Below, piece after piece: positions 46,495 to 56,767 of a DNA stretch of 64,000 bases (position 1 is the stretch's first letter; the number at the start of each line of letters is the position of its first letter). Where the stretch lies: NCBI GenBank assembly GCA_026004795.1, contig BPJV01000001.1:310001-374000 (forward strand). Direction: 5' to 3'. The DNA is from Pirellulaceae bacterium (GTDB taxonomy: Bacteria; Planctomycetota; Planctomycetia; Pirellulales; Pirellulaceae). Both the position numbers and the translations under genes were made by a program. The notes under the pieces are model-generated. The model was not told where the DNA came from, did no database searches, and worked only from the letters and a program-made list of their open reading frames with translations.

Positions 46495-47130
46495 ATGCAG
46501 TCGCCTGATAAGGTAGCGCCTGGCAGTGCCGTGGACGTATCGCCGGCCAGGAGTGCTATTCTCGACAAATTACGACGGCAGATCGTCGTCGAGCATCCTC
46601 CCCTGCCGGAGGTGATCTCCGGAGAATGGATTCGATATGAAGACCCAGTGATGCAGTTTACCCAGGCGGTCGAGGCGGTGGGGGCAAGCTGTGTGTCGGT
46701 CCAGCATCCGTCGGAGATTGCCAAGCACTTGGAGGGGCACGAGATTTGGCGGAACGCAACGAAGGTGTTTTCCCAGGTGCCGGAGGTACCCGGCAACGTC
46801 GATCTAGCGGCCATCGATGCCCCCCATGCCCTCGACGACCTCGACTTCGTAGTCTATCGTGGCCAATTCGGTGTAGCGGAGAATGGCGCCGTTTGGGTTT
46901 CCGATCAGGATCTGCGTCATCGAGTCGTCTTCTTCATTACCCAGTTCCTAGTTCTCGTCGTCTCACGCGATCAAATCGTTCACCATATGCATGAAGCTTA
47001 TGCCAGGCTCCAGCTGCCTCGCCCCGGTTTCGGTTTATTCTTGGCCGGTCCCAGCAAGACCGCCGACATCGAACAATCCTTGGTGGTCGGCGCCCACGGA
47101 TGCAAGCAGTTGCAAGTCTTTATCGTTTGA
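46495..47130 (+). CDS. LUD-domain (LutC/YkgG-like) protein
   Basis: 211 residues, soluble. The LUD domain (formerly DUF162) is identified by FGVAENGAVWVSDQDLRHR and the C-terminal GPSKTADIEQSLVVGAHG, both near-invariant in LutC-like proteins. LutC works with LutA and LutB in lactate oxidation through Fe-S proteins, but no lutA or lutB is nearby. A role in some other quinone-linked oxidation is possible given the quinone genes that follow, but that is only suggested by proximity. Confidence 0.85.
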   Translation: MQSPDKVAPGSAVDVSPARSAILDKLRRQIVVEHPPLPEVISGEWIRYEDPVMQFTQAVEAVGASCVSVQHPSEIAKHLEGHEIWRNATKVFSQVPEVPGNVDLAAIDAPHALDDLDFVVYRGQFGVAENGAVWVSDQDLRHRVVFFITQFLVLVVSRDQIVHHMHEAYARLQLPRPGFGLFLAGPSKTADIEQSLVVGAHGCKQLQVFIV

Positions 47131-47166
47131 CCCCGCTGCCGATTGACGTTCCTTCAGGAGATCTTG

Positions 47167-47934
47167 ATGACATCGGCGCCCGCAGACACTTCGCCTTCCA
47201 GCGGCCAATCATCCCCGCCGCGAATCGACAAGCGTGCCGAGCGCGTGCGCGAGATGTTTGCTCAGATCGCCCCGCGATACGACCTGCTCAACCATCTCTT
47301 GTCTTTGGGCATCGACATTCAGTGGCGTCGGCGCGTGGTGCGTTTGCTGGACCTGCAACCAGGTTTACCCGTCTTGGATTGCTGTACCGGCACCGGGGAC
47401 TTGGCGCTGATGATGGCTGCTGCAGCGCCCGAGGGCGTATCGGTGATCGGAACGGACTTCTGCCCACAGATGCTGGAGGTTGCCCAAAGGAAGTGTAAAG
47501 AAGTGCCCGCGTCACGACCGGTCGAGTTTCAACTTGCCGATGCCCAGGAGCTCCCGTTCGATGATGCGACCTTTCAGGCGGTGACAGTGGCGTTCGGCTT
47601 GCGCAATGTTCAGGACACCGACCAGGGGCTACGAGAGATGGCAAGGGTATGTCGTCCTGGCGGGCAGGTTTGCGTGCTGGAGTTTTCCCAGCCGACCATG
47701 CCCGGGTTTCGCCACGTCTACAGTTTCTACTTCAACAAGGTATTGCCCAAGGTAGGGCAGTGGCTGGCACGGAACGAAAAGGATGCCTATCACTACTTGC
47801 CCGCCAGTGTCCAACAATTCCCCAGTGGCAAGGAGTTGGCCGGACGGCTGGAAGCTCACGGTCTCACCGATGTTCGCGTTATCCCGCTGACCTTTGGTGT
47901 CGCTTCGATTTATCTCGGTCGCCGCGGTGGATAG
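47167..47934 (+). CDS. ubiE: MenG/UbiE-type C-methyltransferase
   Basis: 255 residues with AGGAGA 6 nt before the start at 47167. The SAM-binding [16 protein letters not shown] motif and [17 protein letters not shown] at the N-terminus (UbiE signature 1) are present, as is [12 protein letters not shown] (signature 2). It methylates demethylmenaquinone or the ubiquinone precursor. In this cluster menaquinone is the likely product, because ubiX and ubiA follow in the same operon, as in many futalosine-type organisms. The gap to ubiX is 7 bp. Confidence 0.93.
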   Translation: MTSAPADTSPSSGQSSPPRIDKRAERVREMFAQIAPRYDLLNHLLSLGIDIQWRRRVVRLLDLQPGLPVLDCCTGTGDLALMMAAAAPEGVSVIGTDFCPQMLEVAQRKCKEVPASRPVEFQLADAQELPFDDATFQAVTVAFGLRNVQDTDQGLREMARVCRPGGQVCVLEFSQPTMPGFRHVYSFYFNKVLPKVGQWLARNEKDAYHYLPASVQQFPSGKELAGRLEAHGLTDVRVIPLTFGVASIYLGRRGG

Positions 47935-47941
47935 GGATGCG

Positions 47942-48616
47942 ATGAACGAGGAACGTCGGTTACCCATGGTGTTGGCGATCACGGGAGCCAGCGGCGCCGT
48001 CTATGCGGCTAGATTGCTGGAAACCCTGATCCTGGCGGGCGTGAAGGTGCATTTGGTGGTCAGCGAATCGGGCCGCGCGGTCATACGTCATGAGCTGCGC
48101 GTTGATCTGCAAGAGGATGCATCTGATTGGCAGGAGATGATCCGTGCCGGTCGGCGTTTACTGCAACTTCCGGCCGAGCCGGAACAAGCGCCCCGTCCGC
48201 CTGCGGACCTGGTGCACAGCCACCGTTGTGACGACTATTTCACGCCGATCGCGAGCGGTTCTTACTTGACTCGAGGCATGGTGATTTGCCCTTGCTCCGG
48301 TGCGACCCTTGCCGGAATCGCCCATGCCGCCAGTGCGAATCTGGTTCAGCGTGCGGCCGAGGTTCACCTAAAGGAGCGTCGGAAGTTGATCCTGGTACCG
48401 CGCGAAACCCCGGTCAGCACGTTGCAGTTGGAAAACCAGTTGCGATTGTCTCAGGCAGGCGCCGTCTTACTGCCGGCCGCCCCCGGATGGTATCACGGGG
48501 TGCGAGACCTGCGCGATCTAGTGGACTTCATCGTCGCGCGGGTGATGGATCAATTGAACATCGACCACCACCAGATACGTCGCTGGGGATCGGAGGAAAC
48601 GGAAGAGGATGCATAG
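47942..48616 (+). CDS. ubiX: UbiX-family flavin prenyltransferase
   Basis: 224 residues. AITGASGAVYAARLLETL binds FMN and the dimethylallyl phosphate site is expected near the Ser-rich ASGSYLTRGMVICPCSGATL. RKLILVPRETPVSTLQLENQL contains the conserved Pro-Arg-Glu-Thr. UbiX makes prenylated FMN for UbiD-type decarboxylases. No ubiD is in the window, so its partner must be elsewhere. It is 7 bp after menG and 3 bp before ubiA. An insert of about 35 residues after residue 50 (ASDWQEMIRAGRRLLQL and PEQAPRPP) is longer than in E. coli UbiX. Confidence 0.92.
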   Translation: MNEERRLPMVLAITGASGAVYAARLLETLILAGVKVHLVVSESGRAVIRHELRVDLQEDASDWQEMIRAGRRLLQLPAEPEQAPRPPADLVHSHRCDDYFTPIASGSYLTRGMVICPCSGATLAGIAHAASANLVQRAAEVHLKERRKLILVPRETPVSTLQLENQLRLSQAGAVLLPAAPGWYHGVRDLRDLVDFIVARVMDQLNIDHHQIRRWGSEETEEDA

Positions 48617-48619
48617 GCC

Positions 48620-49612
48620 ATGGAGCACGAGGCAACCACCAGTCCGAGTACCACGGGGGCCCTCCCCATCGCAGTTCGCGTCCGGCGCTATTTGGAGCTG
48701 ATTCGTTTCAGCCATACGGTTTTCGCCCTACCCTTTGCACTACTCGCCTGTGTAATGGCCCTGACGCTGCCAACCCCGACGGGGACACCGTGGGAGTTAA
48801 CTGGAGGGCAATGGTGGCAGCGTTTGTTGGGCGTTCTGGTCTGCATGGTGGCAGCCCGTTCGGCAGCCATGGCCTTTAATCGGCTGGTTGATGCGCGCTA
48901 CGATGCCCTGAATCCACGCACCGCTTCGCGCCACTTGCCAGCAGGCTTACTTACACGTTCGCAAGTGATCGCCTTTTTCGCCGCCTGTGCCGTGCTGTTT
49001 ATCGCCGCCACGCTCCTGTTCTTGCCCAACTGGTTGCCCATGGTACTTTCCCCATTCGTTCTACTGTGGATTTGCGGCTATAGCCTGGCGAAGCGCTTCA
49101 CCTCCGCAGCGCATCTGTGGTTAGGCGTCGCCCTGGCCATCGCTCCCATGTGCGCCTGGCTGGCCATTCGGGGGGAGGTCGTTCAGCAGTGGCCCAGTGA
49201 CCTGTGGCCGACCACTTGGCTGGCCCTGGCCATCGCGCTGTGGGTCTGCGGGTTCGACATCATCTACGCCTGCCAGGATGCGGATTTCGATCGCCGCGCT
49301 GGATTGCATAGCCTGCCGGCTCGGCTGGGCTTGGCCGGAGCATTGCGGTTATCGGCCCTACTGCATTGGTCGATGCTGCTGGTGCTACTCAGTTGGCCAT
49401 GGGTAGTACCATCGGCAGGGTTCGGGTGGACGTACGCCGTCGCCTGGATCGTGGTGGCGGTGTTGGTGATTCGCCAGCATCAATTGGTGCGCCCCGATGA
49501 CTTGGCACGGGTCGGCGAGGCGTTTTTTTCATCTAAATGCATGGATCAGCCTAGGATTCTGCACCTTGGCAGCGCTCGACTGCCTGTTTTAGGGCGGAGA
49601 ATCTCCCGTTGA
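48620..49612 (+). CDS. UbiA-family prenyltransferase (menaquinone type), with probable frameshift near the C-terminus
   Basis: 330 residues as read. The first polyprenyl-diphosphate site is N87-RLV-D91-ARY-D95, and the second is about residues 213-224 (DIIYACQDADFD). About nine membrane helices are visible. The last 25 residues (SSKCMDQPRILHLG and after) do not look like the family. Skipping one T in the 7-T run at 49523-49529 gives AFFHLNAWISLGF and a final hydrophobic helix ending at TAG 49592, which fits UbiA proteins well. The true C-terminus is therefore probably 49592. The gene is 3 bp after ubiX. It likely attaches a polyprenyl chain in menaquinone synthesis (MqnP-like), by inference from context. 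Confidence 0.85.
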   Translation: MEHEATTSPSTTGALPIAVRVRRYLELIRFSHTVFALPFALLACVMALTLPTPTGTPWELTGGQWWQRLLGVLVCMVAARSAAMAFNRLVDARYDALNPRTASRHLPAGLLTRSQVIAFFAACAVLFIAATLLFLPNWLPMVLSPFVLLWICGYSLAKRFTSAAHLWLGVALAIAPMCAWLAIRGEVVQQWPSDLWPTTWLALAIALWVCGFDIIYACQDADFDRRAGLHSLPARLGLAGALRLSALLHWSMLLVLLSWPWVVPSAGFGWTYAVAWIVVAVLVIRQHQLVRPDDLARVGEAFFSSKCMDQPRILHLGSARLPVLGRRISR

Positions 49613-49766
49613 GGCCACTGCGGGCAGGCGCTGATCGCTGAGTCAGAGGACGGCAGCTTTCGGTGCGCTCTGACCATCGTAATGCCCTTGGTCGGCTCTC
49701 CGTATTTTGCGTCTTAAGGCCTTGGAATTTAAAAAGTTGCGTCAACTGGTCGGTAGCCGCTCCCCA

Positions 49767-49795
49767 TTGTTGAACGGGGCGTTTCGCGGTATATT
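49767..49795 (+). promoter_or_regulatory. Possible gyrA promoter
   Basis: TTGTTG (49767-49772) and TATATT (49790-49795) are 17 bp apart. The -10 box is close to consensus but the -35 box matches only three positions. It lies about 60 bp upstream of the gyrA start. Confidence 0.3.
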
Positions 49796-49856
49796 TTGAG
49801 GCTCTCGATACCCTTTTTAGGGAGGCTTGAACCGACTTAGAAGGAAGGACCAGGCA

Positions 49857-52676
49857 TTGGCCGATCTACCACCAATCGACGATGACGCACCGCAGCCACT
49901 CGAGGGCGAGAACGGCGGAAACGGCGGCGACGGAAATGGCGGTTCGCACTTCATCGATCAACCGATCGAAAACGAACTGCGCGACAGTTACTTGACCTAC
50001 GCGATGAGCGTCATCGTCTCGCGAGCGTTGCCCGACGTGCGGGATGGGCTCAAGCCATCGCAGCGCCGCATCTTGGTGGCTATGAACGACTTGAATTTGG
50101 GGCCCGGCTCCAAGCGAGTCAAGTGTGCGAAGATCTCAGGTGATACCAGCGGTAACTACCATCCGCACGGAGAGGCCGTAATCTACCCCACGCTTGTCCG
50201 CATGGCCCAAGAGTGGAACATGCGGTATGTGTTGATCGACAAACAGGGGAATTTCGGGTCCATCGCCGGTCTCCCACCTGCTGCCATGCGGTACACCGAA
50301 GCCCGGCTCAGCGCGGCAGCGGCGATGATGCTTGACGATATCAAGTTGGACACCGTCGACTTCGTGCCCACGTACGACGAGGCACGCACTGAACCGGTCG
50401 TGTTGCCATCGCGTTTCCCGAACCTCCTTGTCAATGGCGCCACCGGTATCGCGGTGGGGATGGCCACCAGCATTCCACCGCACAATGTGCGGGAGGTGTG
50501 CGAGGCGCTGATCCAGTTGATCGACAATCCTGACATCACGATCGATGAAATCCTGGAAATCCTTCCTGGACCTGATTTTCCGACCGGGGGGATCATCTGT
50601 GGTCGCTTGGGGATTCGACAGGGGTACAAGACCGGGCGGAGCACGATCACCGTACGAGCGCGCACCGAGATCGAGACGGTAAAGAACCGCGCGCGCATCA
50701 TCGTCAAAGAGATTCCCTTCCAGCAATTCCGTGACCGGGTCATCGAGCGGATCGCGGCCTTGGTTAGCAGCGGGAAGATTAAGGGCATCTCTGGAATTCG
50801 CGATGAGAGTGACTTGAAGGAACCAGTACGCTTGGTGATCGACATCAAGCAGGGACATGACCCTGATGTAGTCCTCAATCAACTCTATCAATTCTCCCCA
50901 CTGCAGGACTCGTTCTCGATTATCTTCCTGGCATTGGTCGATGGAAAGCCGCGTGAGCTCAACATCAAGCAGATGCTGCAAGAGTTCGTGCGCCATCGCG
51001 TGGAGGTCATTCGTCGCCGTACCCAGTTCCTGTTGAATCGGGCACGGAAACGAAAGCACACCGTCGAAGGTTTGCTGCTTGCTTTAGCCGATATCGATCA
51101 GGTAATCCGCGTTATTCGCACCAGTCCGACGCAGGCGGAAGCGAAACGGCGGTTGATGGAGATCGAAATCCCCGCGGCCATGATGCAACGCGCCTTGGGA
51201 GATAAAGGCTTCGAGTCTTTCCAAGCCGATCGAGGTGTCGCCGCGACCTACAGCCTTACCAGTGTGCAAACCGATGCCATTCTGGCCATGCGGTTGGGGC
51301 AGTTGGTTAATCTCGAACAGGACAAACTTGCCGACGAGCATCGTGCCTTGCTGGAGGAGATCGACGGCTACTTGGAAATTCTCGGCGACCAGCAACGCAT
51401 CTTCGACATCATCAAAGATGATCTCCGAGAGATAGCCAATCGCTTCGGCGATGATCGGCGGACGGAGATCAGCAACGAAGAGGTAGGCAATTACAACCTC
51501 GAGGATCTGATTACCGAAGAGACGATGGTGGTAACGATCAGCCACCGCGGCTACATCAAACGCATCCCGGCCGATACCTACCGTGCCCAGCGTCGCGGTG
51601 GCAAAGGAATCAAGGGTGCCAAGGTCGAGGATGAAGATCCGATCGAACACTTGTTCGTCGCCAGCACGCATGCCTATCTACTGTTCTTCACCAACAAAGG
51701 TAAAGTGCACTGGTTGAAGGTGTACGATATCCCGCAATTGTCCCGGGAGAGCCGAGGACGCGCTGTCGTCAATTTGCTGAACCTGGACGAAGGGGAGCAG
51801 ATTGCCGAATGCTTGGCGATTCGCGATTTCGACTTGCCAGATCATTACCTGATGATGGCCACGAAAGCTGGCTTGGTGAAGAAGACCGCACTGGAGGCAT
51901 ACTCGCGCCCCAAACGGGGAGGCATCATCGCGATCAAGCTGCGCGATGACGATGAGCTGGTGGATGTTGTCGTCGTCGCCGATGGGGACGAAGTGTTGCT
52001 GGAGACCGGCCGCGGTCGCGCCATTCGCTTTCCCGAATCCGATGTCCGTCCGATGGGGCGCAATACGTCCGGAGTCCGCGGCATCCGCCTCCGCCCCAAC
52101 GACTATGTCGTCGGGATGGTGGTGGCCGATCCCGATCCTCGCGCTACCCTGCTCACCGCCTGCGAAAAAGGATATGGAAAGCGGACCTTCTTTGGGCCGG
52201 GAGGAAAAGCGGCAGAGGACGACGGCGATGACGATTCGCCCAACTCGAATCAGTCCTACCGCACCCAACATCGAGGTGGTGGTGGGATCATCGATATTCG
52301 CACTACCTCACGCAACGGGCCGGTGATCGGTATCGCTGCGGTCCGCGACGAAGACGAAGTACTCATGATGACCGCGCGCGGAAAAATTCAACGCATCGCA
52401 GCATCGGACATCAGCATCGTGGGACGAAACACCCAGGGCGTGCGCATCATGACGCTGGACGAGGGGGATACCCTGACAGCGATCGTCAAGGTGCCTCCCG
52501 ATGTGGATAACGACGATGAGGGCGCCGAAGCGGAGCAACAACCAGGATCTTCCTCGCCCGTGATCGCCAACGCCGACGAGAAAACCACGAGCGACACGGC
52601 GGCGGAAGTAGGTGAACCTCCACCCAATGATGCGAGCGACGAATCGGCGTCGCCGACGGACGGGGAAGAGGCGTAA
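49857..52676 (+). CDS. gyrA: DNA gyrase subunit A
   Basis: 939 residues. A low-complexity Gly/Asn/Asp-rich leader precedes the breakage-reunion domain ([20 protein letters not shown]). Catalytic Tyr146 lies in AMRYTEA. The GyrA-box is QRRGGKG, close to consensus, and six C-terminal wheel blades follow. It is extended by an acidic [11 protein letters not shown] insert near residue 790 and an acidic tail, giving a larger protein than E. coli GyrA (875). In the quinolone-resistance region the three classical positions read E, A and P instead of D, S and D. Start at TTG 49857 is preferred, because AAGGAAGG is 8 nt upstream; TTG 49827 has its GGGAGG only 1-2 nt away. Confidence 0.95.
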   Translation: MADLPPIDDDAPQPLEGENGGNGGDGNGGSHFIDQPIENELRDSYLTYAMSVIVSRALPDVRDGLKPSQRRILVAMNDLNLGPGSKRVKCAKISGDTSGNYHPHGEAVIYPTLVRMAQEWNMRYVLIDKQGNFGSIAGLPPAAMRYTEARLSAAAAMMLDDIKLDTVDFVPTYDEARTEPVVLPSRFPNLLVNGATGIAVGMATSIPPHNVREVCEALIQLIDNPDITIDEILEILPGPDFPTGGIICGRLGIRQGYKTGRSTITVRARTEIETVKNRARIIVKEIPFQQFRDRVIERIAALVSSGKIKGISGIRDESDLKEPVRLVIDIKQGHDPDVVLNQLYQFSPLQDSFSIIFLALVDGKPRELNIKQMLQEFVRHRVEVIRRRTQFLLNRARKRKHTVEGLLLALADIDQVIRVIRTSPTQAEAKRRLMEIEIPAAMMQRALGDKGFESFQADRGVAATYSLTSVQTDAILAMRLGQLVNLEQDKLADEHRALLEEIDGYLEILGDQQRIFDIIKDDLREIANRFGDDRRTEISNEEVGNYNLEDLITEETMVVTISHRGYIKRIPADTYRAQRRGGKGIKGAKVEDEDPIEHLFVASTHAYLLFFTNKGKVHWLKVYDIPQLSRESRGRAVVNLLNLDEGEQIAECLAIRDFDLPDHYLMMATKAGLVKKTALEAYSRPKRGGIIAIKLRDDDELVDVVVVADGDEVLLETGRGRAIRFPESDVRPMGRNTSGVRGIRLRPNDYVVGMVVADPDPRATLLTACEKGYGKRTFFGPGGKAAEDDGDDDSPNSNQSYRTQHRGGGGIIDIRTTSRNGPVIGIAAVRDEDEVLMMTARGKIQRIAASDISIVGRNTQGVRIMTLDEGDTLTAIVKVPPDVDNDDEGAEAEQQPGSSSPVIANADEKTTSDTAAEVGEPPPNDASDESASPTDGEEA

Positions 52677-52800
52677 CGCCACCAACGATCCCCGATCCGA
52701 GCCAACTCCACGGGCTGCCTCCACAGGCTACAATGACCGTTCCCAGGTCCAAGTAGATCGCCGGCGCTTCGTCACAGTTCCTGAAGGGGCAGAAACCACT

Positions 52801-54516
52801 ATGCTTTTCTCCACGGTTGCTACCACCGTGTGGAGGTGTTGGATCGTTGTGTTCCTGTGCCTCCCCACCCTTGCTGCCGCCGCTGGCGATCTGCCGTGTC
52901 GGATGACCGTTCGGCGCATGGGAAACGCCGACCGGCACCCTCTGGCCAGTCTCCGAGTGGAGGCCGCGTGGGGCCACCGCTCGCTGCTTGCCTGGCGGCC
53001 CTGGCCCATCGATCAGGCCGCGGTCCCGGACGTCGGCAACCGCGAAGAGGTTCCCGAGGGTGGTGCGGACGAGCCCATCGATCCATCGGCGACGATTCCC
53101 TTTCCTGAGCATCCGCAGCACGTTTTCTGGATCGAGGTCCGCGGTGTGATTGCCGCGCGGATGAAGTGGTACGTAGAGCAAAGGTTACAAGTGGCCCGGA
53201 AGAACCAGGCGGACGTCCTGGTATTCGAAATCACTTCGCCCGGTGGCGAGATGGAGACATCACTAGCTCTGGCGCGGCAGATTCGCGATATCGACTGGGC
53301 GACCACCATGGCATTTATCCCGGATGAAGCGATCAGCGGCGGGGCGATCTTCGCCTTGGGAGCAGATTTGATTGTGATGCAGCCAGGAGCCCTTATCGGC
53401 GACGCTGGCCCAATACAGCTCGGCGTGCGCGGCTTCGAGCACGCCGATGAAAAGATCGTCAGCTACCTAAGCTCCGCGGTAGCCGAACTGGCACGTGCCA
53501 AGGGGCGTCCCGCAGCAGTCGTTCAAGCCATGGTCGATCGTTCGCTCGTGGTCCACGAAGCCATCGATACCGAGAGCGGTCGGCGCGTGTTCCTCACCCA
53601 ACAAGAATTGGATCAGGCCCAGGATCCCAACCGCTTCCGTCGTATCCAGCCACTTCCTGAGACGGGGCAAGATCGTTTTCTGACCGTGGGAGCAGAACGT
53701 GCGTTGGAACTGGGACTGGCTGACCTCGTCGTCGCCAACCGCGCCGAACTGGAACGCCGATTGGCAGCTGACCGTATTAGCCGTACGAAACTGACATGGA
53801 TAGACGCCTTCGTTTTCTTTTTGAACCGCCCATGGTTCACAGCCTTGCTATTGATTGCAGGATTGGTCGGCTTGTACCTGGAATTCGCTGCGCCGGGAAT
53901 CAGTGTGGCAGGGTTGACTGCGCTGGTTTGCTTTGGATTGTTTTTTTGGAGCCACATTCTGGGTGGGACAAGCGGTTGGTTGGAACTGCTGCTGTTTCTT
54001 CTTGGTGTCGTCTGCTTGCTGTGCGAAATGTTCCTCCTGCCGGGATTCGGAGCGTTTGGACTGACGGGCATCTTGCTGATCATCGTGTCGCTGGTGATGG
54101 CCACTCAGGATTTCCTCATCCCTGAAACGCCAGAGCAATGGCGGGAGTTGCGCTTCAATGCACTAGTTGTCGTTGGTAGTGTCGTCGGCGTTCTCACGGT
54201 GCTATTGATGCAAATCATGTTTCTGGACTCGCTGCCGGGCCTCAGACGTCTACAGTTGCGTCCGCCACAACCTGCGATGCAGCCGCCCCCGACGACTTCA
54301 TCCTGGAAAGACGCAGCAGAGCGCCCATCGAACCTTCCCGCCGTGGGAACTGAAGGGATCGCCTACTGTGACCTTCGCCCCTCGGGAAAAGCTATGTTCG
54401 GTGATGCGATCGTCGACGTGCTCACCGAAGGCAGCTTTGTTGAGGAAGGAACTCCGGTCCGTGTATTACGGCACGAGGGAAATCGCGTGATCGTCAGGGC
54501 GCGAACTGATGGATGA
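52801..54516 (+). CDS. NfeD-type membrane-bound serine protease (ClpP-class)
   Basis: 571 residues. A signal peptide (RCWIVVFLCLPTLAAAA) leads to a variable N-terminal segment and a ClpP/crotonase-like protease domain. Ser179 in EAISGGAIFALGA is the likely nucleophile. Five or six membrane helices follow (about residues 345-480), then a C-terminal OB-fold NfeD domain beginning near VGTEGIAYCDLRPSG. The family pairs with stomatins in membrane-protein quality control, but no stomatin gene is adjacent. Start 52801 gives the clean signal peptide; the open frame extends to 52612 inside gyrA. Confidence 0.85.
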   Translation: MLFSTVATTVWRCWIVVFLCLPTLAAAAGDLPCRMTVRRMGNADRHPLASLRVEAAWGHRSLLAWRPWPIDQAAVPDVGNREEVPEGGADEPIDPSATIPFPEHPQHVFWIEVRGVIAARMKWYVEQRLQVARKNQADVLVFEITSPGGEMETSLALARQIRDIDWATTMAFIPDEAISGGAIFALGADLIVMQPGALIGDAGPIQLGVRGFEHADEKIVSYLSSAVAELARAKGRPAAVVQAMVDRSLVVHEAIDTESGRRVFLTQQELDQAQDPNRFRRIQPLPETGQDRFLTVGAERALELGLADLVVANRAELERRLAADRISRTKLTWIDAFVFFLNRPWFTALLLIAGLVGLYLEFAAPGISVAGLTALVCFGLFFWSHILGGTSGWLELLLFLLGVVCLLCEMFLLPGFGAFGLTGILLIIVSLVMATQDFLIPETPEQWRELRFNALVVVGSVVGVLTVLLMQIMFLDSLPGLRRLQLRPPQPAMQPPPTTSSWKDAAERPSNLPAVGTEGIAYCDLRPSGKAMFGDAIVDVLTEGSFVEEGTPVRVLRHEGNRVIVRARTDG

Positions 54517-54756
54517 CCATCGTTAGCAACCCATTGCACGGACAATTCGCAACATGATTGTCAAGGAGCAGGCCTGAAGTCAATCCCCTTTCGCAGAGTC
54601 GACACTCCGCAGCGCCGGGGCACGATGGCTGAGATGGCTCCCCCTATGCCGCTGAGAAAGTGGTACCTTAACTCGCACCGACGCCGGTTGCAGGACTGAA
54701 GTGCGGCTACAGATCTGAAAAACAAACATGGCAAGGTTCCGCCGTGCCGATTACTC

Positions 54757-55425
54757 CTATCGTGGCACGTCCCCAGGTGGAGAAAGCAGATCGTCCGCCG
54801 CATCTCGCACGACGCCCCGCGCGTGGCTCAGCCACTCGGTAAGCTCAGGTGGCAAAGAAGGAAATCCGATGCGTCGCATGACGCCGTTGAGCCGGTAGAG
54901 GAGCCGCGTATCCGAGGTGTAGTCTTCCAGAAAACGCACCTCGATAAACCGAGGAATCAACTCCTGCAATGCTGGTGCAGGGCGGATGCAGATAAGATTG
55001 GCGGCTGCGACGATCCGTTGCGGATCAATCGCTTGGAGTGCCGCATAGTAACGATCCAACAGTTGCGAATCTCGCTCCACTAACACGGCATCCAGCAGCA
55101 GTTCGATTACAATGTGCCCCACAAAGCCGCGTTGATGTCCTTGGTCGATACCGAGAAATCGACGCAGCTGTACAGCAAAGTGCGTACACAGCGAGGCGAA
55201 CTGCGATTGCTGATGGAACCAGGCGTCATCGAGGTGATGTTGCACGCATCCGCGCGCCACAGCCATCAAGGAAGGATCATGCGATCCATCGGCGAGCATC
55301 GCTTCGGCGCGAGAGCGACGAGCCTTATTCCGGCGGTCGATGACATTCATCCAATCAGGCAATGCGGTGCCCGCCACCCGGTACGGATCGTCCAGGTAGG
55401 GACGGGCATGAGCAAGATAGTTCAA
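54757..55425 (-). CDS. AcpH/DUF479-like protein, putative ACP-phosphodiesterase-type
   Basis: 222 residues, soluble and helical. It starts MNYLAHARPYL, and MNYLAH is the typical start of the acyl-carrier-protein phosphodiesterase (DUF479) family, followed by His/Asp residues at the expected metal positions (GTALPDW, RGCVQHHLDDAW, VGHIVIELLLDAVL). It lies 24 bp after the Gfo/Idh/MocA gene on the same strand and may be co-transcribed. Removal of phosphopantetheine from ACP is the family activity; this gene could differ. Confidence in the family is moderate. Confidence 0.65.
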   Translation of the reverse strand: MNYLAHARPYLDDPYRVAGTALPDWMNVIDRRNKARRSRAEAMLADGSHDPSLMAVARGCVQHHLDDAWFHQQSQFASLCTHFAVQLRRFLGIDQGHQRGFVGHIVIELLLDAVLVERDSQLLDRYYAALQAIDPQRIVAAANLICIRPAPALQELIPRFIEVRFLEDYTSDTRLLYRLNGVMRRIGFPSLPPELTEWLSHARGVVRDAADDLLSPPGDVPR

Positions 55426-55448
55426 CGTCGTCGGTCCTCAATTGACCA

Positions 55449-56579
55449 TCAAATGGTTTCCCAACTGCCGCGTTTGGCACTATCGAGCACCGCATCGCAA
55501 ACGCGTTGCGTTTCCAAAGCGTCCTCAAAGGTGGGATGCACGACTTCGCCCCGATCCAGTCCAGCAAGGAAATCGGCCACTTGATGGATGAATGTGTGTT
55601 CGTATCCAATCTGCAATCCGGGCACCCACCAATTACCCATATAAGGATGATCGCTGTCGGAAACATGAATACTGCGCCAGCCGCGCACACGAGACTCGTC
55701 GCGATGGTCGAAATACTCCAAGCGATGGAGGTCGTGCAGATCCCAACGCAAGCTCGCATGTTGCCCGTTGACTTCTAGGGTGTACAACGCCTTGTGCCCA
55801 CGCGCATAGCGCGTCGATTCAAACAGTCCCAAGGATCCATTGGTGAAACGACACAGGAAGGCACAGGCATCATCGATCCCCACCGGTTTCTTTTCGCCCG
55901 TCTCGGCATGGACCCTCTCTTTGACAAAAGTTTCGGTCATCGCCGTGACGTTGGCAATGGATCCGTTGAGCCAGATCGCTGTATCAATGCAGTGCGCCAA
56001 CAAGTCGCCGGTAACGCCGCTACCGGCTGCTTGCACGTCGAGCCGCCAGGTAGCCGTTCCTCCTTGGGGCACCTCCTCGGAGATGGTCCAGTCTTGCAAA
56101 AAGTTCGCGCGGTAGTGAAAGATACGTCCAAGAGCTCCCGAGTCGATAATCTGTTTGGCCAACGTCACCGCCGGCACCCGACGGTAGTTGTACCACACCA
56201 TGTTGGGGACGCCTGCCTTCTTGACCGCCTCGACCATCTCCTCGCCCTCGGCGACATTCATGGCCAATGGCTTTTCGCACAGAATCATCTTGCCGGCTTT
56301 AGCCGCCTCGACCGCAATTTCTTTATGCAAGTTGTTGGGTGTGCAAATGTCGACGGCATCGATATCGTCGCGCTGGATCAGTTGACGCCAATCGGTCTCG
56401 ACCGACTCGTAGCCCCAACGTTGGGCAAATTCTTTTGCCTTGTCCGCATTGCGCGCACACACCGCTTTGAGAACGGGACGATGCTCCGTGGGAAAGAAGC
56501 GAGGCGCTTGGTGATACGCATTGGAGTGCGTTCGTCCCATGAAACCGTAGCCAATCATGCCGATACGAACTTCTTTCAT
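55449..56579 (-). CDS. Gfo/Idh/MocA-family oxidoreductase
   Basis: 376 residues. The Rossmann N-terminus has [19 protein letters not shown] and the C-terminal domain begins after CEKPLAMN, the EKP motif that contributes the catalytic Lys. [14 protein letters not shown] contains the conserved His/Asp of inositol dehydrogenase-like enzymes. It likely oxidises a sugar or polyol with NAD(P). ATG 56579 is used, since AAAGGA lies about 11 nt upstream; a TTG 9 nt earlier is less likely. It is third in a minus-strand carbohydrate operon after the cupin and TIM-barrel genes. Confidence 0.92.
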   Translation of the reverse strand: MKEVRIGMIGYGFMGRTHSNAYHQAPRFFPTEHRPVLKAVCARNADKAKEFAQRWGYESVETDWRQLIQRDDIDAVDICTPNNLHKEIAVEAAKAGKMILCEKPLAMNVAEGEEMVEAVKKAGVPNMVWYNYRRVPAVTLAKQIIDSGALGRIFHYRANFLQDWTISEEVPQGGTATWRLDVQAAGSGVTGDLLAHCIDTAIWLNGSIANVTAMTETFVKERVHAETGEKKPVGIDDACAFLCRFTNGSLGLFESTRYARGHKALYTLEVNGQHASLRWDLHDLHRLEYFDHRDESRVRGWRSIHVSDSDHPYMGNWWVPGLQIGYEHTFIHQVADFLAGLDRGEVVHPTFEDALETQRVCDAVLDSAKRGSWETI

Positions 56580-56767
56580 CTCTCTCAATCCTTTATGCAG
56601 GAAGTGAATTCAGCAAAGAAAAATCAATGTCCCCGCCTCGGTGGCTTGTTCCATCGCTGCAGGTGTGCCCACGTTTGCTGCGCCACTGCATTTTCGCCAC
56701 GCAGCGCGGCCGCTTGCGTGCGCGGCGATGACGGCAGCGGTTCCCTCCCACCGCAGCCACGACGGCA

